Below, in pieces: positions 1 to 64,000 of a stretch of DNA of 64,000 nt (position 1 is the stretch's first letter; each line of letters starts with the position of its first letter). The notes beneath the pieces were generated by a model, which saw only the letters and a program-made list of their open reading frames with translations, did not search any database and had not been told where the DNA came from. This DNA comes from Chaenocephalus aceratus (Eukaryota > Chordata > Actinopteri > Perciformes > Channichthyidae). The translations under genes and the position numbers were made by a program. The stretch is from positions 24,339,412-24,403,411 of the forward strand of contig CM043788.1 in assembly GCA_023974075.1 (NCBI GenBank). The letters run 5' to 3'.

Positions 1-334
1 AAGCAGTTTTGGCTTGTGCTTCAAACTTCCAAAAATGCCAAAAACTGGTACAAAGTAATATTGCTAAGTTCATCAAGAAATGGTCACATCTTTCTGGGTT
101 ATTTTGGGAACAAACATCTGTATTCAGTGTACGTGGGTCCAACTCTGGTTGGATAAAGACAAAGGCTCTTATATGTCACCATAATCATCCAATCACATCA
201 GGTTGTCCATCATCTGTGCAGATTCATCCTTTCATTTCCATCCAATCAGAAAATATATAATTTATCTATGGGCTCAGAACAGTCTCATAATACACACATG
301 CACACAGAAGGATTCACACTTGTATTTCCGGATC
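1..334. other. Left edge, no feature recognised
   Basis: AT-rich sequence with no supported gene. A near-copy of the adjoining inverted-repeat tip (CACACTTGT) appears at about 315-323, so the element boundary at 335 may be a few bases further left. Confidence 0.5.
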
Positions 335-1811
335 CACACTTGTGTTTTTCAATGCACACACAAATGTGTTCCGTTTCATATACATGTAAATAAAATCCAA
401 ATACAGAAAAAAGTTTTACATATGTATTTTTGATATTTGTTTTCCGTTTAAATCCCCTGAACCTGCAAACACAAACCGCTTTCTGTGCACGGATCGCTGT
501 GCATTCGTGTGTGGGTTTTTTGAGACTCCCCTGACGGTCAGCCGATTCGTATTTGTAATTTTTTCTATCTATAGCCAATCAGATGTCTCCTCAATTCTAA
601 GCCAATCACATGAGCGTGCCCCCACGAGGGTATGATTTCTTGCGTTCATGACGTAGCGCTTCATGTACGCATTTTGCGCTGTCCGGAGCTGACAGGTCGA
701 CAGGCGCTAATGTCAGGACACCTCCACTCTCAGTACATTGCCACTTTCTGAACAGGAAATGCACGCAAATACAAGCCTGTAGTGCCGAGATATATGGAGT
801 CAGAGGCGGTGCAAGGAAGGTGCAAGAATAGTAATTTATTCACAAGCTGCAAAGGACATGTTGTCGGGTCGCAGCCCGGGTCGACAAGAGAGGGAGCCAA
901 GAGGGCACACACTATTTATAGGTAACCCATAACATGTCCGTGTGGGAACAATAACCGCAATTGTAGTTCCAAGTTTGAATTATGTCCCAGTGGTTAAATA
1001 GGTGGTCACCACAAGCCTTTATATTATTAAGGTACAGCGCCACTTTCCGAACCATTGATGAATGCTTGTGTACACAAAAACGGCAGGCAAAACCGTTTTA
1101 AATGTGTGTTTCCTGTGTGGCGAATACAGCTGCTTTATTTATGTCTGCATGCAGTTGTTGTGAGTGTGGAGGGAGCAGCTACAGGTTAGCTTAGCCTAAT
1201 CGATCAGTGCACTACGAAGCCAGTGCTAGACAGTGAACTGTCAACGGGGGGAGCCCCGCCGGTCATTATCGGCCGATATTCACTCTTAATAGTTTGATCG
1301 GTGCTCTCTATAAAGGCCGATCAGGAGAGCTGGATCTGATTGATACTGTATGGACATAAACGCGAGTGAAGTATAACCGGACGCGAGATCAGATCAGCTG
1401 CTGAGTCTGACGGAGACACGCAGCTCTGCATGATCACCTGAAGCTCCGCCCTCTGTTTAGCGAGCTGAAAATGCATATATGAAGTGTCATGAACGCAATA
1501 AATCATACCCTCGTGCGGGCGCGCTCATGTGATTGGCTTAGAATGAAGGAGACATCTGATTGGCTATAGATAGAAAAAATTACAAGTACTAATCAGATGA
1601 GCGTCAGGGGAGTCTCAAAAAACCCACACACGAATGCACAGCGATCCGTGCACAGAAAGCGGTTTGTGTTTGTAGGTGCAGAGGTTTTAAACGGAAAACA
1701 AATATGTGAGGATAAAAAAGACATATGTAAAACTTTTTTCTGTATTTGGATTTTATTTACATGTATATGAAACGGAACACATTTGTGTGTGCATTGAAAA
1801 ACACAAGTGTG
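335..1811. mobile_element. DNA-type element with very long terminal inverted repeats
   Basis: The left arm, about 335-690, is matched by the reverse complement of about 1440-1811. The arms begin CACACTTGTGTTTTTCAATG and stay alignable for about 350 bases with scattered substitutions and small indels near their inner ends. The 750-bp middle has no convincing coding frame. Long arms without a transposase suggest a non-autonomous foldback or MITE-like element. No target-site duplication is clear, so the superfamily is unassigned. Short open frames in the arms are mirror images of each other and not genes. Confidence 0.75.
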
Positions 1812-2230
1812 TCATTGAATGAAATGTCTGGCTGAATGTGGAAGGAGAAGCATTTGGCGCAAAGTGTAGGAAAAGTGGATTTGAAGGCATCTCCCATTGA
1901 CTTCAATGTTAAAAAAAAGAGTTTAAAAAGCTGAATATTTCAAAAAGTATGAAATATTTTTGAAAAAGTTGAAAGTTTCCCATCGATTGCTGAAAAGGCT
2001 GAATAGTTTAATATTTGAATGGTTTCTATAGCTGAAAGTAAGCTGAAGTTATGGAGAGCTAAAATATTGGCTGAAATAATAATAATAATAATAATAATAA
2101 TAAGGGGAAGAATAAAGAATCAAAGTACTATAGTGGAATGCTGTAAACAGCATTCACACTAATAAGAAGGGGAAGAATAAAGAATTGAAGTACTATAGTG
2201 GAATGCTGTAAACAGCATTCGCACTAACTA
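1812..2230. repeat. Interspersed fish-type repeat with (AAT)n and a tandem pair
   Basis: An A-rich tract leads into (AAT)n at about 2076-2102. Two tandem copies of a roughly 62-bp unit follow, at about 2103-2162 and 2165-2226. Each unit contains a perfect hairpin, GAATGCTG-TAAA-CAGCATTC. I recall similar units scattered in percomorph genomes, but I cannot assign a family. Confidence 0.6.
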
Positions 2231-5200
2231 GCCTATTTTTGACAGATGCGGGGAGGGCGGCAGTCAGACGACACAATGTTCCCCTACCCACAAATGCCTT
2301 CCTATCAGAAGACCACTTAGTGGGCTGTGAAAGACTTTTATTGTCAGAGAATCCACTGTGATATTGATAGAAGTTTGGAAATGTTTTGAGAAAAAGGTTG
2401 TTTGTGAAGAATAAATCTACTTTCCCATAATATTTTTCTAGCGCACATACCTACTTCTTGTTTTGTATCTTGTGTGTGTGAATGAGGGGGCGGCCTACAT
2501 GCATCTGCATGGGTTTAAAAAAAAAAAAAAAGAGACAAGGCAATCGTCAACCACACTGAAAAAGACAGACACATTTGTCTCTACCCTCTCCCTTTTTTCT
2601 CTAAGCTTTTACTAATGGCACAGCCCATAATATTTGTCATTATTGTCACATGTGTACGTGAAATTACACTGTTCCTATGTCCCTTGATTCCTAAACTCTC
2701 TTTTACACACATATGCATGCAAGGGTGAAAGATATAAGGAAAGCAGACATGGAAAGAAGATGTTTTTGACTGAAAGAAAATAGAGAAGTGACATACACAT
2801 AGGGTAAGTAGGATACAAGGAAGGGGATAAAGAGTTTATATACGTTTTCTTTTCTTTTACTTTTATTGTTTGCTGCAGATGGATTAGCACAAAATAGTCA
2901 GTTGCCACAGTTGGGTCGCTTTTAGCAGAAAGGTCAAATGTGGAAGCTTTTATTACCATGATAGAAACATTTTATGGCTGACCCACATTTTCCTGAAAAG
3001 ACATAAATGTTACCGTAACATGGACATTATCATAGCCTCCTTAGAGTTTAGGAGCTCTGTTTATCTATCTCCAATGCAATATGGATTAACAGTGATCCAC
3101 CTTTATGGATTTGTGTGTTATTTTTCTGACAAATCCCCAGAAAACAGCAGTGGTTTAGGATCACATTTGCGTTGGTTCTGTAAATCACTGTTAAATCTGT
3201 ACCTGTTTCCTCTTGTAAATCATATATCTCCAGTTTTTGACCAAAATGAGAAATTATATTTGTTAGACAAATTTAACAGAACACCAGTCTGTGTTACAAG
3301 ACAGGTTACATGACATAATCTTAGATAAAAGACTTAAGACACCCAAGAGAGTATGCGTACATAGGTTTTTGTCCTGTTTTTTAGTTTCATAATCATATTC
3401 AGAAACGGATTTATTGCCAGGTAGGTTCACACATACTGTAGGAGGAATTTGACTTGATGTCATGGTGCACAAATAAAATGTAAAACAAAAAATCTCCATA
3501 TAAAACAAAAAATCTAATATAAAACAAAAAATCTTTAACGACACTGTAATAAAATATAGTTAGATACTGTAGCAATAAAATAAAGTAGTAAGTCAACCTA
3601 GACAGTGACATCCTCACTGAGTTGGGACAAACGTGTTCCCTTTTAAATTGAAATACACTTTCAGAGCACTGTATTCACAAGTCAGGTCCTTACTCACCAT
3701 TATTCTCTGTTTCTCTTTCACTTTTTGATACAGCCATACTGTCACATGCACCCACAACACGTACACACACATTCTCGTAGAGTCTCTGTTCATAGTTTGT
3801 GAAAAACAAAAGCCAGAATGAACGCTTAATTATGTGATCAGCATTAACAGTAGCTTTGAAAGCAGGAATGTGCAGACCACATAGCACCAGAGGCCTGAGT
3901 AAAAAGAGAGAGGGAGAGAGAGGTGATGTCTCGCCAAATCCAGTTAGATCTGAGTCTGACAGAGAGAGAGAACCTTCTTCTTTCCTCAGCTGTCTTTCCC
4001 ATTATCACCTGACTACACCAAGTGAAGAACAATTGGAGTGTGTATAACTTTTCAGAAGCCGGTACTATTTATTTGACTGTCTATATATACAGTATGCTGT
4101 TCTTTCAATGTTGTCTTTGTCTTTTTTGAACATTTGCAAACAAACTCCTGATAAAAATAGCCAAGGAACAAAGACATTTTTTTTTCACTGCTAGTGTTTT
4201 TCTGTCCTTTGAGAGATATGATGAGACAGTAAAAGAATGAGCACTATTGTAAGTGCACACAAATGCTGGTATTCGCGTGGTTACCCATGTTTATACTGTA
4301 CAGTGTGTGTTTATGAAAACGAGAGACCCAGAGTGGGAGAGGGAGATAAAAAGAAAGAATGGTGAGGGATTACAAAGGATATGTTGGTGTGTATGTGCAC
4401 AACCGGCCAGCCTCATTGGCCAGATGAGTTGTGGTCTCTACAAAAGAGCGAATTTAGTGTGATGAGAGGCATTAAACCCAGGGATTAGGTTTGTTGGGCA
4501 AGCCAGGGCGGGCTTTCTGGTTGGCTCACTGGAGGGATGGAGCCCATGTGTCATGTGGATCGTGTTTGGGAGACAGGGCAACAGTGTTTGTGAGCTAGAG
4601 TCATGCCTGTCCTATGAGACTGCAGTAATTAGCTCTTTAACAGCTATAAAAAACTACCAACAGAAATACACATGCACATAAGGAGAAAAACAGCATAATG
4701 TGGTTCTCCGGCATATACAGTAGGATTACCTCATAAGTCATAACACGATTACAAACAAATGAAAAGCAACTCACACTAATTCATAATTTCTCTGGTGCTT
4801 TTGAGTCTGTTTCCCATCCAAGAAAATGTTGAGAACAATCGAGCAGAAGAGAGGGAGAGAGATAAAGCAGGGAAGGAAAGGCTATGATGTAACTAACTGA
4901 TAGATTAAGACGTCAGTGCCGGCATCTTTATAAAACTTGCACTACAATATTTTCAGATTGGTGTAACCATGTACAGCATGTATAAAGACAGGTGGGTCTT
5001 GTAACATTCCGACTATATTTTTCGTCCTTTCTTTCCTTGTCTCCTAATTGTTTTATCCAAACAAATAAAAACATCTATCTAATACAAATGGTAGACCAAA
5101 GTAAAATGTAGCCTAATGTCACATGGTTTCATGGTTTGTGAAGAGTTGAGATTTGTTGCGCAATGGAAAAGGAAGTTATGTAACTATAATGTTGGGTCAA

Positions 5201-6004
5201 TTAGATTATTGTCAGCTTTCTTAAGAGAAACTGCCTCAGGCAATTATGTTCCTGCCATACCATTAAAAAACAATATTGGTACATTTTTACTTTTTGAATG
5301 AAAGTGTGAGAGAAAAGTGATTTCCAACTGTACCTGCAATAACAGCCGCAGGAAGAAGTGGTGGATCTAGTTTGAGCAGCAATGAGATGTGTAAACCCTA
5401 GCACGCAAGTATATGCAATTCCTAAGTATTACACATAGAATAACAATAATGTAAATGTGTTGTCGTTTGCCCAGAGGGTTTTTCTGTGATGCCATTGTGT
5501 GAGAAGTTGTGGAGCAGGTGCTATCACAACATAACATCCATGCTGACCAGTGAACTAAGTCAATCATTGATTCATCGTCTTTGTACAGAGCTGTGATAGC
5601 CTTGGTGGTTGCCTTGGGACGGTGTGTTTCAGTGAACAAATATCCTTTGTGTATTAACTGTCATGTTCTACATTAGTAATTAGAAAAAAACAATCTGTTG
5701 AATACAGTAATTTCTAAATGTTACATAATGTGGGGGAGATATACACAGATATAACACAAGATATTCCAATGTTCTATTCTAGAGCAATTAGTTTTTTTTC
5801 CATCAGTTAACTTATTACCAAGGGAGACTGATTGATGTATTTTATGTCATTAATCATTAACACTTTTATAGTTAAAAGGTCAAGAAGGTTAAATGTGTAC
5901 CTGCTAAACCAGGTGATAAAAAATGTACGGCCTTCCAAGGAACTCAAGCAAGTGGGAACTCCCACACATGGTAATAAATCATAATAATAATAATGATCTA
6001 GCGT

Positions 6005-6008
<4 letters not shown>
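2231..6008. other. Upstream flank, no gene supported
   Basis: AT-rich intergenic DNA with a short A run near 2517-2532. Open frames are short and show no domain. Nothing else is supported on either strand. Confidence 0.5.

Positions 6009-6087
<79 letters not shown>
6009..6087. repeat. (GT)n microsatellite
   Basis: Uninterrupted GT dinucleotide run of about 39 units, upstream of hmcn1. Frames reading poly-Cys-Val or poly-His-Thr across it are artefacts. Confidence 0.97.
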
Positions 6088-6088
<1 letters not shown>

Positions 6089-7799
6089 TTGTGCCATAGG
6101 TGCATTGATACACTTCAAATGTGGTTCCTTATCGGTTATTTTATTTTATTATTTCCTGAGAATAACAATTTTAACAAGTCTGCTTCTGCAGATTACCTTC
6201 GGATGACTGAATCACTAGCTTGCACACAGTAGAAGGAACAACACTGTTTAAATAACATGATGTCAAAGGAGTGTAAGCCTTTCATATTTATTTGTGTCTA
6301 GTATTATCTTGTTAGGAACAGGATGTACCTCTAAGCTGTTATCTAAGCTTGGAAAATACGTGTTTTATTTATACTGAGAAATGTGTTGTGTAATCATTGC
6401 CTGCATGCTGGATTGTCATGGTGCATTTTCCAGAAGGCTTTAACCTCCCTATTTGTTTACCATGCAAACATCTCATTTGCAGATGCTCTCCTCCTACATA
6501 ATTTGAGTGTGTCTTGGTTAGTGAGGTTTGGATTCTTATTTGAATGTTTCCATTCAGCTTTCAATCCCCATACTTCAGTAAAGACCTGAAATCACCTTTG
6601 AAAAAAGCCAGACACTTCCCTTGGTAATGCCATTCCCTTAACAGAGCCAGGTATTTTGTAATAGGCTAGGGAAATTATATTCTTACACTCTATTTCTTTG
6701 TGTTCTAGGTCTTGTCTGCTCTTGAATTTCCCTTGTGTTCTTATCCATGCTAAATTGCCCTAATCTCACTATTCACTTTTTAAAGTTCTGCAACATGCAA
6801 TATGAGTTATAAGTGGTGTACTCGCTCCCTCTGGTGCCAACAAATTATAATGGTTTGCAGTTACCGATGATTGTCTAATTGAAATGAACAACAATTACTT
6901 TTTTTAAAAGAAATCCGCTACTGAGAAGATTTTATTGATAGATTCTACGGGCCACAGAAAATCTAGCACAACCCTCATAATTTATTTTTCACATCAACAG
7001 ATTTTTGGTGGACCTTTTGGCATTTAAATTACAGATATATACCAAAGAATGATGTACAATTCCTTTGACATGCCACAGCTTGAATAGCATTGGTGTGAAT
7101 AACAGTATTAGATATGGCAAAATTCCATTTATCTGCTTTGGTTTCAGTGTGCTGGTACCTTTCACAGCGGGCATTTTCACTTGAATTATGGTTGCATTCT
7201 ATTTAGAAATAATTTTGCATGGCATTTTGCATGCATAATGGCTTTAGACTTGGAACCTTGGAACACCAGAATAGCGTGAAAAGTACACTGAAGCTTTACA
7301 TAATTATACCTCTATTTGGTTAGGAATAGATTAAATTAAGGAAAAATCACATTTAGTTTTTCTTATGTCTCTTTATTCATCGTATTGATGTTATTCATAT
7401 TCATCGATAGAATAGTTAATAGTTCTATCTCTAATATTTTTACTTTTTCAGTGTTTTGCTCGAGTCTAATCCCATGTAAAACCCTTTGCAAATTGTTTTG
7501 CTGTCATTGGTGTTGTTCTTGGCACCTTTTCCAACATTGTAAAATCAAACTACAACCGCTAGGTGGCAATACAGAGCTCAGAATCACTAAAGAAGAGCTA
7601 CTTTTTGATTGTCCTGGTCTCGTATCAGCTTGTCTCGTGCAAACATTCACCATTTCAAACAATTGCTACATTTCTTTCCAAATTGTATGATTCACATTAG
7701 TACGACATCGACCTTCTACTAATTAGCATACGTTTGCATGTAATAACTTTGCGTGTGTTATAACTTCAGATTCATAATTGAATCTCCAAAAAGACTTAC
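6088..7799. other. Upstream flank, no gene supported
   Basis: AT-rich DNA without recognisable repeats or coding domains. It could contain distal regulatory DNA of hmcn1, but no specific site stands out. Confidence 0.45.
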
Positions 7800-8313
7800 T
7801 TGCATGTAAATACAACAATATAATGCATTTACGACCTTATGTATTCGACCACGGGAAACATCTCTTTGTGTAACGCCGCAAAGAAAATTAGTCCCAGGAT
7901 CCCTCGAATTCCCCCAAAGCATCTCGTCCAATCAGAGCAGCGCTTTTCTGCATGGGGTTGTCTGCGCCTTGGATAATTTCTGCCCAGCTGAGAGGTGGTC
8001 TTTGTATGACAGAGCTGATTGAACAAGGGCTCTGACTCTGCAGACAACAGACGACAGGCACAGCTGCAGCTGCTGGGACTGCTTGGTTTAGTTCACAGAG
8101 AAGTGAGAGGCTGCGAAGAAGTGAGAAACTGCAGAAGAAGAAGCGCACGAAAACTCTGAGATTCCTGTATCCCTTTGTTAATTGTTCCTCATACATTTCA
8201 GTCAATGTTAAGAGCCTGATGTCTCTACCTTTATCTCGAGAGCTACCCTAAGGTTCGCACTGGCCAGAAGAACATATCTAAGAACTTTGCTTGAGAAGCA
8301 TCTTGGATCTGAA
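7800..8313 (+). promoter_or_regulatory. Putative hmcn1 promoter and 5' UTR
   Basis: This is the unique sequence just upstream of the start codon. A CCAAT box lies at 7928-7932. An AT-rich stretch near 7818-7824 is a weak TATA candidate but is far upstream. The last 200 bases are purine-rich with no obvious repeat, as expected of a 5' UTR. The transcription start site cannot be placed from sequence alone, and a non-coding first exon further upstream is possible. Confidence 0.35.
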
Positions 8314-62760
<54,447 letters not shown>

Positions 62761-64000
62761 GTAAGTGCAACATTTAAAAAGTCTTGCCTATCTCTTTGTG
62801 TGTTTGTCTCTCTTTCTCAGACACAGAGTAGTGTCTCTTAATCTTTAAATGAATGCTAGGATTCACAGTGCTGGTCATTCAAGAATAAAGCAGGCATTTC
62901 TTTATTTAGATGTAGGCTCTCTGTGATTTATTATTAATTGATCATTGATAATGGATTATAGTTTAGTGGACATTAAGGAATACAGAGGTGTAGCTGATCT
63001 GAAAAAGTGCTCAGATACTGTAGGTCTGCCTTAAAATGCTTTTGCAATTCTAAGACATGTGGAGCACAAAATGATAATACACACTCAGTCCCTCACGCAT
63101 GCTTGTATAACCTTTGGCTGAATATGCAGTTTTCTCTGTGTGTGTCAAATCAGAGATCATATCTACACTCCATGTCCGTACATTTTCTAAAACAACATAC
63201 TCTCCTCCTGTCTGTCTGTATGTTCTTGTGAGGCTCTGTTTCGGTCCTACACGTGAGTGTGAGTTCATTAGCACATTTCAGTGGGTGTGTTTGAAAACAC
63301 ATGGGCCTTGTTAAGCACTTTTTCTGTTTCACCGTTTTATTTACACTGGAAACACACAGAGCTCTTATATGTGGATCAAAGGTTACAAACCACAGACCCA
63401 CCCAGATGACATGTATTACTGCCCCACTGCCCCATTTCCCTACTGACAATATATCTCATGAAGCACATAATGCAGAAACACGGGTTAAGTAGCCTCTTTG
63501 GGCTGTGGTGGAAATAAAGCATAATGAACTTGGCATGCGTGTGTGTGTGTGTGCATGTTTGTGTGTGTGTGTGTGTGTGAGGTTGTGTTTTCAGTCCAGT
63601 CAGGGCGGTCTTCTAATTTGACGACACCCTGTTGTCTATCACATCCCCCACAGATGACATCAGTATCTGTGTGAACAACGCCAAACTATTTTGACAAAAT
63701 GTTATGCAATGTCATCGTGTGTGTACGTGTTCATGTATGTGTTGTGTTCATGTGAAGGAAGATATAGGTGTGTTGATACTTAAAGCAGGTGTAGAAATAA
63801 ATATATGCTGTATTGTTAGTATGTTTATAGCAACCAAGCTTTCCCTATTTATTGATTGTATGGTACACACACCACACATGTGCTTCCTTCAAGCTTTGCC
63901 AGCGATATAGACATATTTTTGACGGACACTTTGTTTATTACTTGTGATATAGACACAAATACACACACAGAACATACGCCCCAACTCAAAATATGTAAAT
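62761..64000 (+). other. hmcn1: hmcn1 intron 17, incomplete
   Basis: No further Ig exon is visible before the window ends. A short (GT)n tract lies at about 63539-63579, and other GT-rich stretches occur near 63715-63760. Confidence 0.7.

Noticed and set aside
692..960. Possible LTR-like sequence in the middle of the long-inverted-repeat element
   Set aside because: An AATTTATT-type motif and a GGGTCG stretch suggested an LTR edge, but no second copy, target duplication or coding region was found.
8287..8313. Upstream extension of hmcn1 exon 1 frame to 8287
   Set aside because: It starts at TTG, not ATG. The ATG at 8314 has a good context and is followed directly by a signal peptide.

Overview
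The window is vertebrate, most likely percomorph teleost, genomic DNA. It has split genes with GT-AG introns, long (GT)n arrays and typical fish repeats: L2/CR1-group and Tx1-like LINEs, a tRNA-derived SINE, TTAA-flanked MITE-like elements and Ty3/gypsy elements. No prokaryotic features, CRISPR arrays or host RNA genes are visible.

The only host gene I can support is the 5' part of hemicentin-1 (hmcn1) on the + strand. Seventeen coding exons run from the start codon at 8314 to 62760 and splice in frame to 880 complete codons plus one base. They encode a signal peptide, a VWA domain (exons 1-5), a hemicentin-type linker (exons 5-8) and five Ig domains (exons 9-17). Intron 17 runs off the right edge, so most of this very large extracellular-matrix protein lies downstream. 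Exon 1 is separated from exon 2 by a 31.4-kb intron loaded with mobile DNA.

Layout. 1-8313: upstream flank with a long-inverted-repeat element (335-1811), an adjacent fish repeat and a putative promoter/5' UTR. 8570-39984 (intron 1): a putative hAT-like region containing a TTAA element (15.1-17.5 kb); a second TTAA element (18364-22670) containing a hAT-like piece and an L2 fragment; a nested retroelement complex (23294-33282); a tetranucleotide array; and an L2 copy with an internal in-frame tandem expansion (38.8-39.6 kb). 39985-53027: exons 2-11 with modest repeats. 53028-59872 (intron 11): an LTR retrotransposon (54299-59327) in which integrase lies upstream of reverse transcriptase, as in Gmr1-like Ty3/gypsy elements. 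59873-64000: exons 12-17, a SINE and simple repeats.

The most interesting accessory content is of two kinds. (a) There are two related LTR elements with no recognisable pol. They encode a giant proline-rich protein built from several different in-frame minisatellites. One copy keeps an uninterrupted 1055-codon frame running from LTR to LTR, and it sits inside a Tx1-like LINE that itself sits inside an LTR of the older relative. (b) The Gmr1-like element has a gag segment resembling the SCAN domain. Nearly all retroelements inside hmcn1 introns lie antisense to the gene.
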